Shown here piece by piece: positions 1 to 12,906 of a stretch of 64,000 nt of DNA (its first letter is position 1; every line of letters begins with the position of its first letter). Under the pieces are notes generated by a model that saw only the letters and a program-made list of their open reading frames with translations, did no database searches and was not told where the DNA came from. Both the position numbers and the translations under genes were made by a program. This stretch comes from Sabellastarte sp. h YS-2021 (Eukaryota; Annelida; Polychaeta; Sabellida; Sabellidae). Where the stretch lies: assembly GCA_964017235.1 (NCBI GenBank), contig OZ024934.1, positions 88,006,706-88,070,705 on the forward strand, read 5' to 3'.

Positions 1-225
1 ACACAGTGGTGGAAGCAAAGCGAGTTAACACTGCGCCACCCAGGCTGCTAGTAAACTATATGACACCAAGGTTTGCATGGTTTAATGATCAACTATCAGT
101 TTTGGGGGAAACCATGCACGAAGTGCATTCAAATATAAAGTTGTTATATACTCATCAGTTTCAGTTGTACACGTTGCTTAAAACATATTAATTTGATATC
201 TGAGCAATATTTGTTTTTTAGCAAG

Positions 226-2224
226 ATGTCGATGAGTGGCATTGAAGTTGATGAAGAAATAGCAACTTTATTCAATGAAATTAAACTGAGAAGCATCCAC
301 AAGTTTGCCAGTTTTAGGATTGTGGACAAGAAGAAGGTTGTGGTTGACGTTAAAGGTGATCCACAGGTAACAGAAACAAAAGAAGATGACAAGGTTTTCT
401 TTGAAGAGATGCGGAGCCATTGCCAGTCAGAGCCGAGATATGTACTTTATGACTTTGGCTTTACCTTACGGGATGGAAGAAAACATAAGAAAATAGCTTT
501 TATTTTTTGGTAAGTACAAATGTCCACCCAAACCTTGATTGATGTCTGTTCTTCTGATCCTCCATAAACAGAGAATATGTGGTAATCAACAGTTTTGACT
601 GTTATTTCAGATGGAAATGATGTAACATTTCTGACAAGTACTTTACACTGACATGTATTGGTGCGGAAGGTTTGAGTAAATGTTTGGAGTTCTTCACATC
701 TGGTTTCAAAACCACAAGCACTACACTTAAATGTGCAAATGGGGTTGATCATTTGGTGTTAATAGAAATTAGTTGTGACATGTTGGCTTCGGTGATGTTG
801 GATGTGGCAATCCAGATAATTACTGTAAAGTGGTAACTAGATGGAAAACCACAACATACAGATAGAGTCTGTTAAAACAATGTAATATGATCCAGAATTG
901 GTCAAGAATGTTTGAGAGAGAATGACCAAGATATCCCACACAAAGAACGGTTATTTATGGTAACATCTGTTGTTGGAGTTTTTGTCTGGATTTTTTTCTT
1001 ATTCAATCTACTTCCTAATGCAGTCTAAATCTTAGATTGGTGACAAAATGGTCTCCTGACACTAATTTTGTTCTATCTAGGGGGAACTATAAAACGTGCA
1101 ATCTCTCTTTGTATGAGCTTGCCACTGTATGCCATACACAGAGGACCTTACACATTTTACTTCAGAGTGATACCTTGACAGCTGACATTTTCCAGCATGA
1201 CAGGACAGCAGCGGATAAAAATGAAACTTTCATCTTAAGCTCGCTCACTAACTTGTCTCACTGAACCAACTTTATTATTAACTGCGAGACTTTCAATTTT
1301 AATCACTTTTACTTGCAATGTGCGCCCAGTCACTTTTTTGAAGTTAGGCAAATACAAATAATTCTAATTATTGCAAATTGTGAAAGGGTTCTTATAAGGT
1401 AGAGAATATTTACACCATGGTCGTGTGTGCTGTATTCAATCTTTGTGTTCTCAAGGAAGAAGTGCATTCTTATGTACATAACTCTTGTTTTCCAAACTTT
1501 ATAAAGATTGCTCATGACAGAGGGCCTTGTTACTTTGGTCAAATCTGGCTATTTTAACAGACCTGCAGACCATATTTTTCTAAAGGTTGATGTCAGATGC
1601 CAAACATGTAATACCAAAAATCAGGGAAATATAGAATCATTTATATCTGGCTTGGAAGGCTACTTCTGACACAATGCAATCTTCCACATGTCAGTCAGTT
1701 TGACAGTCGTTGTGTACCCCAAAGGCCCCAAAATCTCTTTATGCATCCAGTCATGATGTAAATAACCCTCCTGTTCTTATAAATGTGGCTAACTCAATAA
1801 TTTTATCTGTAGCATTTGTGTATTACAGGTGCCCAGAAGATAGCAAAATTGGGGACAAAATGATTTATGCCAGCACCAAGGATACTGTGAAGAAAAGCTT
1901 TTCGGGGCTAAGTAAGGCTTTAGAGTGACTTCATTCATTTTTAGGGTGGTCGAGATCTTTACTGTATAGAGAGGGCTTCCATTAAAGCTTCTAACTTTAC
2001 ATATAGTGCCCACATTTAATGGAAAATATACAAGTCAACGATATTTGATGTACTATAACATAACATAGTATGATCTAGATCATTGTTTTGTAATAATTGT
2101 GTTTAATATAATCTAAGTAACTACTGATGAAATAACATCATTTTTAGGTCTGGAATTTCAAGCAAACAGCCGAGCTGAACTATCTTATGATGAATACAGT
2201 GTTGAAGTGGAACGAAAAGCATAA
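226..2224 (+). CDS. ADF/cofilin actin-depolymerising factor, three coding exons
   Basis: Spliced gene with coding exons 226-509, 1829-1911 and 2148-2224, total 444 nt giving 147 residues, the usual ADF/cofilin length. The acceptor just upstream is TTTTTTAG ending at 221. The donor at 510 (GTAAGT) splits a Trp codon that is restored at 1829, giving FIFWCPED, and the A at 1911 joins GT at 2148 to make Ser. The protein shows an N-terminal MSMSGIEVDEE, a basic KKK stretch, YVLYDFGFT, and the long actin-binding helix DKMIYASTKDTVKKSFSG followed by LEFQAN. Family knowledge: it binds G- and F-actin, severs and depolymerises filaments in the cytoplasm, and is usually inhibited by phosphorylation near the N-terminal Ser. 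ATG at 226 is chosen because it is the first in the frame after the acceptor; ATG 232 is the alternative. A 5' untranslated exon must lie before position 1 or within 1-190. Phases and protein are intact, so it is very likely functional. Confidence 0.95.
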
Positions 2225-2356
2225 ATCCTGGTGCAGAAGCAAAGGAGTCTTTCTGATCATAAAGAATGGTGGAAAGGAATGTAATTTGTTATTTAGTGTT
2301 AGTAAAAAATTCTTCTTTCATTGCTCATGTGATGAATGTCACTCTTAATGACATTG

Positions 2357-2362
2357 AATAAA
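2357..2362 (+). promoter_or_regulatory. Polyadenylation signal of the ADF/cofilin gene
   Basis: AATAAA lies 133 bp after the cofilin stop codon (2222-2224) and is followed within about 30 bp by T/G-rich sequence. It is the first canonical hexamer downstream, so it is the likely 3' end of the transcript. Confidence 0.6.
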
Positions 2363-2399
2363 GTGTAGATGTTGGGCTTTGTCAAGACTGAAACCTCTT

Positions 2400-5300
2400 G
2401 CTAGTTGTCTCGTGATTCTCTTCAGCTTTTAATACTATCTTTTATTATTTCTGTCAAGGGGAAATTAAATTCATGACTGTTTGTCTGTCTGTTTTTCTGT
2501 TTGATCTGGATGTTAAAAATAACAAAGATCCTTTATATATACAAACCATGCTATCTTAAACATTCCTGAGAGAAAGAAACAGATTTAAATTTATATCAAT
2601 TATACTACCCTGGTCATTCCTGAAACAAGGGTATAAATATTTATTACACTATCGTGGTTATTCTAGAAACAAAGAGACTACCCTAGAATTACCGCAATTT
2701 GGACCAGAACATACTAATCTGGAAAATTCTCATCACTCAATCAGATTCACTTTTATAGATCATAAACTTAACAGCAAAACAGAAAACCACCAACAGTCGG
2801 TACTGCCACACACACACACATACACAAACACCCCACCCCCACACAAGTATATGTATAGAGTAATTTATAACAAAAATCTTGCTGTAATTCTAGGTGTTTG
2901 CATATAAAGAAGTTGTAAATGGCCATAGAAAGATATCCTTAACCCTTTGTTTCAAATTAATTGCAATTTCTATACATGTCTTTCCAGCTAAGCTGAAAGA
3001 ACACAAGCATATGTTCCATTCTTGATCTCACAAAATATTGCAACAGCCTAAACAATACATGTGTGTCTGTAACTCAATCCATATGTATCTCGGAAATATG
3101 ACTATAGCTAAGTGGTAGACACTTCCCAAACGCTGGCACGTTTTTTTGCGCTAATTTGCTTTAAAATAGTTAAACACCTTTCTTACTGTGCTGCTGTTTC
3201 TGTTACCAAACTAATAGGTTTGTCGTAAAACCTGTCACAAACAATAAGCCACACAGATTCTTCGTCAGCTATTTTCTGGCAATTATTCTGTCCGTTTGTA
3301 AAGATACCAATAGTAAACGATACTGATTGAATGCTGAAACTCTCCCAGTTTTCACTTTGTGTCAGATCATATTATTGTACAACACTATGCAAGGGGAATA
3401 TTATTCAAATTGAAGTCACATCTGGCTTAACATGCAATCACAAAGGAGTTTACTGATGCCAGTTTTGCCACCTACTGTTGTACTGGACCACCAATCTGTG
3501 AACCTGGCCAATCAGACAGAGGGACACCTGCTGAGATGGTTTTCATCCAATTCGCAGCTTGTCACATTTTTCTGTGTGTAGTCAATATAAACTTTCAAAT
3601 TTAGTTTGTCGCCAAGTACTGCATTAAGTCAACAATCTATTATTTTCAAATATTGGGCACTTGAGAGGCTGTAAATCTATTTAAATGACACTCCTTCATT
3701 AATTTACCATTATATAATGTTGTTCAGCATCAATACTTTTCATTTCTGTATTTTTGTTATGTATTTTGGGGATTTCATGATCATTTTAGTTTAAATCAAA
3801 GTAAAAGGGTTTCTTTGGAAATGCGTAAAAAGGCTTCTATACATATGTACTGAAAGATATTGGACACACAAAGCTCCAGACTTAATTTAAGTCAGTTTAA
3901 TTTTATTTTATTTGGTTTAACATTTGAGTAAAGAATGCTTTTATATTTATGTTTATTTATCGGATATTGTTTGTGCGACATTTATATAATGCACAGCATT
4001 ATCAGATATAACAGGCCCACCAGAGTATTGAGTGCAAGGACTCTGCCAAATATAGGCTTTCTCTCATATTGTTAAATCCTCTAGCACTCTGGTCTGAATT
4101 CCATGAGACATTAGAGTGGAAAGATATTGTAAGATAAATGGGTGATTTCTTGGTTGGTTTATTAATCTACTATTCTTGACCATGAAAGTATTACTCATAA
4201 GGAAACAATGTTTATGTAGGCATTCATTTAACAATTCTGTGTGGAAGTTACCAAGGGAAATTGTCCTTCAGGATTCAGGGTTCTAAAAGTCTCTGTTGGA
4301 TGACTGTATTTAGATATTTGCAAAAGAGAAATTCTAGTCTATCAAGAAAGTGCTTCAAATCATGTTCACAAGTGACTTGAAATGTTTGTTGATGACTTTC
4401 TTATTACTGAAGCTCTAACAATACGTATATACATCTGAAACCAAAGCATTCTGTTTCCAGATACTGCGTTTACACATATATACCAAGAAAAAGCTCTTGA
4501 CCTCATAAACAATCCCATCTACATAACTATGTTAATTGAGAATATTGAAGTAGAGTTGTTTGAGCTAGTTCAGAAGAAGAAGGCAATCCGACAATATGCT
4601 ACTAACACTTGGATCGATCAGAAGTGCAATGGACAAGTAAATAAGCTTTCTTAAAAATAATCTAATATAATAAATATCTATTTATGGTTCTTACGTATGA
4701 ATTACTTTAGAATGAACATGTGAGGGCTGTATGTCAATCTCAATAAAACACACAGAATAATTAGGATGAATTACTTTTTAAGTGTGAAATCTTTGAGGCT
4801 CGTGTTTCTAGAGATCACTTTGTTGTCTCTTTTTCATCTGATTTTCAAGAAACTGTGCTTCCAGTAAGGAATCTGTCCCTCTGCTGTGCACTACTCATGT
4901 TTCTGATTGCTTCCAGATGTCAGTGATGGCTTTGCAACTTGCCTGTAGATCGAAAGACTTTTCGGCCTTGTTTCAACAGAAGATTCTTTGAATTTGAAAC
5001 AAATGTGTTTCATAAAGCACACAGTATCATTGAGGTGAACTCTATTTAAAGGGCCAAGGCAACCAAAACATATATCTGAGTTATTAATTCATTCATATAC
5101 TATAAATGATATGTACTAAAACCAAAAAAACAACAACGCATAAATGTTTAATATTTAAAATCTTCACCTGAAGCTTGGAAAGCAAGAATCTGCCTCATTT
5201 GAACATTTGATCCGAGATTTGTTTATGCTAGGTCATGGACCCATCTATACACACACACACTGCTATACTGTACAAAATGTGTTATCTTTAATCATAACTT

Positions 5301-7690
5301 TGTGGCTGTTTTTACTTTGTTCTTGTAAATTTGAATATATTTTTCGAACTGCATCAAACAAGTAATAATAAAAAGTACCAATAGCTGAAAATAATATTTA
5401 AACTGGTGGATTAGGTTTTATAAGCAGATGAGTGTGCTCTTGACAACCAGTACAAATAGCGAGTATATATTGTTACTTTTGGCACTTAAGTTATTAGAAC
5501 TGAAATGCTTCACAGAAAATGAAAGCAAATTCATATCCCAACACTAGATAAGAATATCAAGTATATGCTACATTGGATATATTTTTACTTTTTAGAGATA
5601 TTGTAAACGTAAGATTACTCTTCCAAAATATAAGAGAGGTGAGGGATGATGATTTGAGTAATCCAACATAGAAATCAGTATTGTACCAAGTTAGATGTTT
5701 CTTCAGATAAGGGGAAATTCTAATTAAATGTGTGAGTTTTAAGATTATTTTACATCATTAGTTAAATTTATTGCAGGATATATGTGAGTGTGTAACATAT
5801 TGGAACATATTTCCATCCTTTCAAGACAAATTTCAAATGTGTGAGAAATATATTTTAAGGCATTTTAGATACACAGTTACATTTCAAAATAAACTACTAT
5901 CTTGAAACCTGAATTATTTACTTCAACGTTACAGGAATCTATGTAACAGAATTCTACCGTAAAAAGAAATCTCAATTTAAACAAATTAATAAATATATTT
6001 ATTTTTTTCAACTATCATGTTGGGGCTTATTGGGGCTTTTCTGAATGTAATTTAGTGATGGCTACACTGTGTATTTATTTTTCAGTCTGATAGAATTTTG
6101 ACATTCTTGAGGTAAAAAGCAACCATTTAAACACAGGTTGTCTTTATAACTATATATATTGATAAAAATAGTTTATGCAACTAATAATATAATGATGCAA
6201 GCTTTGAACACTTATTCCAGAATTTCACCTGAGAGATTGAGATCTTAATGAAATAAATTGCACTACCAGAGGGCTACATAAATCTTTGGATAATTGGGAA
6301 ATTGGAAAAATTCTATATTTTACCTTCTTCATTTGAAGAAGTTCTTAATGGTTATCTCATGATCAAGCAGCTCTTTTAATCGATTTTTAAATGTCAGATG
6401 AATATTATTATTTAAGTGAAGCTATGGAATGAAACATATAATATAAATCCAGTATTAACTTGTTTCTGGAGAGGTGGTTGGCCTTAAAATGACGAATAAC
6501 TTACACTAATCTTATATGTTCTACTGTGAGACTTTGCCATAGAACCATTCTTTGCTGTCAATTGCAGAGAAATTCATGTCTACTATGACTTTTATGTTTT
6601 TAAGTATTATTTAGTAAAAACACGCAATACAGTCTTTGCAGCAGTCTCTGACTTGTAACAATGTATTGCCTCCAAAAGCAAAACGTCTGTGTGGCTATAT
6701 ATACACAAGTGAGACTCATCCACTCCTAAGTCCTTGTCTTCTATGCTGCACAGTCTGTCTTCTGCATGATGAAGTTTTTCCACCTGCTGACATGTCACTA
6801 GTAAGAAAAGTACAGTCTCAAACAGTATCAGAAGATCAGTCATCAACTTTGTTCAGCCAGTCAAAAAAGGCCAGTCAAAATGCAATCTCAAATACCACTT
6901 TGTGGTAAGGCGTATGTAAATACTGCATTCTCTGCTGGAGTTCACACTTTCCCCATTGGCAAGTCTCTGTACACTTGCCCTTTTCATGATTACGACTGGC
7001 TGCATACAGCAGGGAGGTTGATGCTGAAATTTTGTGACTGTACTCTTGTGCAAACGACTGGTCACATCATTAAAGTCAGGCAGTAAAGTTCAAAAAATAG
7101 AAATATTTGATTATCAACATACAGAGTTTGCAGCACATACAACACATACCCATTCTCTTCTTTCCCCACATTATTTAACTAGAAGTTAAATGAGTAACTT
7201 GTAAAAAAAATCAGAATATTTCAGGCGAGCAGTTGTTGGGAACATGTGCTTGTCTTCAGATTTCATTGGTGCTTTAGAGAGCCAAACACAACAGTACATT
7301 ATTCCTGAGCTAAACAAGCTGTTTACATTGAGAAAATTGACATCATGGGTATTAGCCAAAGGAACAGACATTCAAAGCGTAGACTCCATTGAAGATTGAG
7401 AGTTACACTGGTCAGATCAAAATATGTTGGTGCAGAGACACATCACTCACATGCACCAGATTGGCACCACATGATGACAGTCACACACACGACCTGCAAA
7501 CACATTGGAGATTATTATACATGTTCTTTAAAACAGGTAACTCCCTGGAGGTGGGAGTTTCTCATGTTGACCCATTAACTGGAAACATGTAAACTCGTGA
7601 TGCTTCTTGCAGGAAATAGGACTGTTGGGGTAACTGCAGTTACATAACAACAGAACCTTCCTGTGTACATCACATTCTTAGTTTAGTTTT
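2400..7690. other. Non-coding AT-rich stretch, no recognisable gene
   Basis: I see no recognisable protein or RNA gene here. There is a short CA-rich microsatellite at about 2808-2835. An open segment at 4468-4653 reads as a helical-looking peptide on the plus strand (ALDLINNPIYITMLIENIE and on) but has no identifiable family. Open frames at 6636-7086 and 7389-7592 lie just upstream of the RT/RNase H relic at 7.7 kb and could be its degenerate 5' part; no domain supports that. Confidence 0.5.
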
Positions 7691-7699
7691 TGCTTCACT

Positions 7700-8370
7700 T
7701 GGCGGCCAAAAGAAAGCAATGTTCACAAAAATTCCTGATGGAAAGTTTTAAGATGTGCTGCAGCACGTTAAGAGATTTAGAAGTAAAGAGTGGGTATTTT
7801 GTAATTTTCTGCAGTCGTTGCTGGGGAAACTCTTTTATGTTGCAAAAATTGTAGTGCCAGCTAGGGCTTTCCTGAATTGTATGCTGTGGTACTTAAGGGG
7901 GGATCTGAGCAGCAGATGTATTCGCTTAGGACAATCTTTGCATTACGACCTCTGTTGGTTTGAACAAGTGTCATTCGACATAGTGCGTCCTGGTATGAGT
8001 AATGATATGTATGTAGATGCATCACAAGAGGGATTTAAGGGGCTGTTGGGGTAGAGAAGCCTTTTCAAGGGTTATACTGGAAAGGGAATATTACTGTGCA
8101 ATGTATAATGTAGTTATCACTTTGAATCATTGGGCAGACCCATCGATAAATTCAGTTGTCTGGGTATTTTGTGACAATGCCAATCATCCAGGTTTTGACT
8201 TCTTTGTGCACGAATGATAAAGTCTTTGTGGGGTGCATTTGTAACATCCTATTCATAGCAGCAAGTTTAACGTTCATTTTTATGCACAACATATTAAAGA
8301 GTCTAGAGTAATATGGTATATACTTTGTCTAGATTGTTTTCAAGTAGATTTTCATGTGTAGGTGTTAGTG
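7700..8370 (+). pseudogene. Relic of retrotransposon reverse transcriptase thumb and RNase H
   Basis: The plus-strand frames read through the end of an RT and into RNase H: IPDGKF near 7729, then LQSLLGKLFYVAKIVVPARA (the RT connection motif found in DIRS/Ngaro-type and related elements), then an RNase H start (YVDAS at about 8010), the VFCDN block at about 8165 and AQHIKESR near 8290. Frames change near 8030, and stops interrupt after 8215. The polymerase active site lies upstream and is not visible. The order RT thumb, RNase H without an integrase nearby fits a tyrosine-recombinase retroelement, but a Gypsy-like source is not excluded. It resembles the minus-strand relic at 11.75-12.48 kb in type. 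Inactive. Confidence 0.7.
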
Positions 8371-8639
8371 CAGCAAAACATGAGAGTGTGCAATAATTTA
8401 TAGGGGCTGTAAGCCAGCATCCTTTGAATAAAGTAAAGCAGCCTCCCAACTTGACACATTATTCAGAATAAACTCAGACTTCCTCACTCCACTTCTGTAT
8501 GCCACAGTCTTTGCATTAGCGATCTTTGTTTTCATACACATTTCAATGTTATTCTATTCTGTTTTCTACGTACAGCATTTAATCTCTGCCAAGGCATCTT
8601 CTAAGGCATGACATCAGAACCAATTTAATAATCATCACA

Positions 8640-9078
8640 TAGACATTGCCAGGTTAATACCACAGAAATGCCAGATAGTTCATGTGCTAAGGTAGGAAAG
8701 CCTTTTTGAGGAGATAAGATTTAATTTTTTTCTGAAACAGGCAAGAGTTGGGGCAGAATGAATATCATCAGGTAAATCATTCCAAACTTTGTGAGCATCA
8801 AAAAGCAAATATGTGGCCAAAGTGTTTTTAATTGTGTACAGATGAGGAATAATGAAGAACCTCCAGGAACCTTTTATCAGGACGGTTGCACCTTGTGCCA
8901 TATCTTCAACAATAAACAGAAGAAAGATGACTGAAATAGGTGGGATGAGCACTGTGAAGGAAAACTGAGTTCTTGAAGCCACTGAGAAATTCCCCTGCAA
9001 ACTATTATATTTATAATATTTACGGGTTTGCAACATTTTTGAAGATTTTGGGATCATTTGGCTTTTAATATGTAACAA
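8640..9078 (-). pseudogene. LINE RT C-terminal fragment (5'-truncated)
   Basis: The minus-strand open frame ends with the pattern typical of the C-terminus of CR1/L2/Jockey-type LINE ORF2 proteins: HKVWNDLPDDIHSAPTLACF followed by RKKLNLISSKRLSYL. Upstream, GSWRFFIIPHLYTIKN matches the segment before that motif. Only the last roughly 130 residues are present, so this is a 5'-truncated copy, the usual product of target-primed reverse transcription. The polymerase catalytic region is absent. It lacks the ATTAG-type tail seen on three other LINE relics in the window. Confidence 0.7.
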
Positions 9079-9877
9079 ATACTTGGGTAATCTAAGAAAT
9101 ACAAAAACACAAAATGTACAGTCTGATCTCCCTTATTCAGTATAATCTTAATTCTGTTTTTACTTATGTTACTGGACAGTAAACAATAGTGTACATCCTA
9201 TCTATGGTGAAGGTAACTCAAGGCTATACCAGTGATTAAACTGCAAATAACTGATACTCAGTGTTTTCTGATGGAAAATATGCAAACTGACTGCAGAATA
9301 TAAGAAAATCAAAAGGCACATCTGACTGAAAAATTAACATGACTAGGAATATTATGAAGAATAACACTGAGAATTTATTGCCTCAAGAGCTGTGTTACCA
9401 CAATGACCGTGACACAGATACTTTACAGTGCAGAGTGGTGAGTACTTGGAATGCATTCTTCTGTCCCTAACATATACCATTGTAATTCCCTCTGTCCATT
9501 GTGTATCAAGGACATTTAACTGTAAACACAATAACACCGTCTATTTATATCCTTCGCAAGACATAGTCATTTGCATTTCATAAACATTATTTCACAAACA
9601 CACTCAAGGCTTCCCATGAGTGTCCTTCAGGTTCTCACCAAATACAACATGTCCTCACTGGGGACTTGGTGAGGTACACAATAACATTGTACAAGTCACT
9701 GTTATAGTTCACTATCAACACATAAAACAATAGGTTTTCTGAAAATTAAACCCATGACTCGAGCTGTGAGATGTACCATAAGAAGGGTTTGTTTTCAAAA
9801 ACTTGAAATTAGACAAATAAATATAAGGTTTTAAGCCTTCCTTATAGGGGCTCTTTAAGGTGTCATAGTGTGTGTTT

Positions 9878-9967
9878 GTACCGGTATAAGGGATGTCTCA
9901 CATATATGTACTCATATAAGGCGTGTCCCACATATTTGTACTGATATAAGACATGTCTCAGATTTCA
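9878..9967. repeat. Three-copy 30-bp tandem repeat
   Basis: Three units start at 9878, 9908 and 9938. Each begins GTAC, continues with (C/T)(C/G)ATATAAG-like sequence and a TGTCTCA/TGTCCCA core, and ends CATAT. Divergence of a few bases per unit suggests an old minisatellite. No coding frame runs through it. Confidence 0.75.
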
Positions 9968-10351
9968 GAACAAATATATCTGGTTTTGGAATGTATTGTA
10001 CTGCATTGGCATATTTATACCCTTTTAAATGAACTTTAAATCATATAATAATTATCACATTTATAAAAAGTATATATTTATAACCTGTAGTATAAGTACA
10101 ATACAGATATACTTCACTCAAGTGAAAGTAATCATTTAGCAGTGTACATAATGATGACTGAGAATTTCTGCATATAATCATATACATCATGGGCGACCTG
10201 AGTGTGGGAGCTTGAATTAAAAGAGATGAGTCTTCAGATGTTTCCAAAAGTGCTTGTCTTTTTGTACGGCACTAACATTGAGTAACAGGTATTAAATTGG
10301 AAGTGATTTATTTATTTAAGTTTATAGTTCTTCATTAATATTAAGACAGGT

Positions 10352-10491
10352 CCTCAGTGACCTAGTGGTTAGAGTGTTCATCCAATCGTAGTCTGTCACT
10401 TCAGAGGTTTCCATTTCCACAAGTGGCAATGCACACCCCAGTATAAAACTGGCTAGTGAACGGGATGTAAGACCTTAACTTTGAAAATATA
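10352..10491 (+). mobile_element. tRNA-derived SINE (family 2) with 9-bp target-site duplication
   Basis: The 5' end is tRNA-like: CAGTGACCTAGTGGTTAGAG is a good Pol III A box, and GAGGTTTCCATTT about 45 bp later is a decayed B box. The copy is flanked by a direct repeat AAGACAGGT at 10343-10351 and 10492-10500, a target-site duplication. The body (ACTGGCTAGTGAACGGGATG) differs from the main SINE family in this window. About 140 bp; the internal promoter is weakened. Confidence 0.75.
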
Positions 10492-10499
10492 AAGACAGG

Positions 10500-11745
10500 T
10501 TTATTTTTAATCTAGAGTCAACTGTGGTCAGGTTGTTGAAAGAAACAAATCTATGAACTGTACGGAGTATAATTTTCGCTGAACAAATATATGTAAGATA
10601 GAGCCACATGTAAGGATAAGTGCAGCCTACCTCAGCGCAAACATTTTTCCCAGTACCAAACACGTAAGCATATATGTATCAAAAATCTCCGCTCCTTTTT
10701 TGATGTTTTTTTTCTTACTTTTAGTGTGTAGTCAGCCATGCTCAAGCTGGCCGTGCTTAAGCTCAAGACCTACATGTGGCTAAAAATGTTGAAAACGCAT
10801 ACTTGAAAAGTTGAAGACTAATCATCACTGATCTCAGTCTGACTTTTAGTCTTTTAGTTGTGGACATTGTTTTGGTTTACAGGGTAAAAGCAAATAAAGA
10901 TTTCTCAAATGTATATCAAAACAGTCGTTATACTTTTGTTATTTTAATAATTCAGTTGATGGGATACTTTAATGTCGTTTCTTTTATTTTAACACTGGCT
11001 TACTAATTTCTTATGTTGATTATATGGGTTATACGGATAACATGGAAAATTAAAAGTTTGTAAACAGAGTCTCCCAACAGTTTTTCCACCATTTGGGTCT
11101 TTGATAAGGCTAATACTTAATATATAAGTATGTATTACTTGTAAAATACTTTAAACCTGGAGAAAATCACATGTGCTATTTTGAACTGATTGACTTTTAT
11201 CTATGTGGATACCGTTCTCTTGATATCACTGGTTAAATTATTAATAAAATATGGTGAAACTTAAAAACATATAGTTTTTGTTTAAAATAAAGCTGACGTG
11301 CTGTTTTTTTTTCTGACATAAAATAATCACCCTCTCTTTCTCTGTTCCCATTGCGTGTTTACTTTACCATTCTAACAACAACAAAGTTTTGTTATAAACC
11401 TGTTATGTCATCACTCATCCATTGCGAGAGAAACAGCAACGTTTGCTTTTTCAGCTTCACTTTGTGATATTTTTAAGATGTGATTTGTGGCTCTCGTATC
11501 TTATGTGTCAAAAAAAACAAACCACATTTTATATTTTCAAAGGTGTTTGTGTATGCAATAAAGTTATATTCACAGTTTTTGTAAAAATGTTGCATGTGAC
11601 CTTTAAAACAATTTTGACATGCTAACCTGGACTTAGGTCTGTAGGCACTCTCTAGTTGTGGGTTAACCAAATCCGTAAGACCATGCTGGAGGGATGGCCA
11701 ACATGTACGAAATATATAACAATTATTACAAAATAAAATAATTTA
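10500..11745. other. Non-coding stretch without recognised features
   Basis: AT-rich sequence with only short chance open frames. I see no splice-phased exon, RNA gene or clear repeat, apart from scattered GGACTTAGG words at 11629 and 11818 that also occur in the dispersed repeat at 51.1 kb. Confidence 0.4.
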
Positions 11746-11749
11746 AATA

Positions 11750-12480
11750 TCCTGTCTCAAAACTAGATCTGAGACTTGCGCATGAAACCATTTAGGTGTA
11801 TGTACAAGATTTACTTGGACTTAGGCTCCGTACAAGAATAAAAAATTCTATAACATTAACAGCACATTGAAACCACACATTCCTAGCAATAGTGGCCAAG
11901 ATGTGATTCTTTGTGAACGCAGATTTGATAATTGACACTAAAGGTAAGGTTATCTAGCCTAATGACTAACTTATTCTCAGACCAATCAGCACCCCAGACT
12001 CTAGTTGAGTTATATTAATGTTACATTTTGAATGTCAGGAGAGGTCCCAGTCTTGTACATACAACACCCCCAGGCCTCTAAGGAAAGCATCAAATTCTAT
12101 GGGGGTCTCATCTGAGAATACTGGATGTTGATAAGAAGACTGATCATTGTAAACATGTACAAAGTTAAGAAACCACAATATATTCCTCTGCATATCTTCA
12201 GTCACTTCCAAAATATGAGTGGTCATACTCCGGAGCTTTTCCATAAATCTATCTATGTAAATTCTAGTGGCCTTGACCCCCCTTGTGAAGAAACATGAGA
12301 TAGCCCAGCAATGACTGGAGTTGTTTTTTTTAAAGAAACGACAACACTTTACTGAACCATATAACATTTTTCAACAATTTGACTTAGTTTATCTGAGGGA
12401 AAACTATCCGCTAAACTGGCACACTTAGTTGTAGGAAAAACTACTTTCTTTAACAGTTGCCTCAAACACTGATAAGATTG
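11750..12480 (-). pseudogene. Relic of RT thumb and RNase H from a DIRS/Ngaro-like element
   Basis: Read on the minus strand from about 12480: LLKKVVFPTTKCASL, then PSDKLSQIVEKCY (RT thumb), then an open frame 12367-12035 containing TRGVKATRIYIDRFMEKLRS, LWFLNFVHVYN and IEFDAFLRGLGVLYV (start of RNase H). After a break, VSIIKSAFTKNHILATIARN with VWFQCAVNVIEF (RNase H core) follows at about 11985-11860. Motif order and wording match tyrosine-recombinase or related retroelements. There are at least two frame changes and several stops, and no integrase or recombinase is adjacent. The family resembles the relic at 7.7 kb, although the two are diverged. Confidence 0.7.
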
Positions 12481-12906
12481 AGCGAAAATGACCTTGATTT
12501 TCCAGCCCAGGAAGGTCATCACAATTTACAACAGTATCATATATTGACATCAAAATATACCTTATATAGTCAGTTAATCTAGTCAGGAACTTCGAGCCAT
12601 TCCTATATCCAAATTGGTTGAGTTTTCATGTCAATGGTCGGATAATAGAGTTTAAAAGCTGTTCAAGATGTACACTTTAGGGTACACCCGAGTTGACACT
12701 GTGGTGTGGTGGAAATGGCCTGCCTTTTAATACTGTTTGACTTTTCCCTAGTTATAAAAGGGGTTATTTGAGTATCAGGGGCAAAAGGGGGAAAACGCCA
12801 AAAATGATTCCATGTTCCTTCTCATCTTGCAAATAAGTTATCAAATGCTGAGGGTAATAACTACCAGAATTATGACTGAGCAAGTCGCACTTACCGAAAG
12901 CAAAAC

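Noticed and set aside
226-513. Upstream TTG-initiated extension of the cofilin exon from 193
   Set aside because: The extension reads through the splice acceptor tract TTTTTTAG; the protein start at ATG 226 fits the family.
6636-7086. Plus-strand frames considered as gag of the 7.7-kb retroelement
   Set aside because: No gag motif, zinc knuckle or terminal repeat is visible; position alone is not enough.
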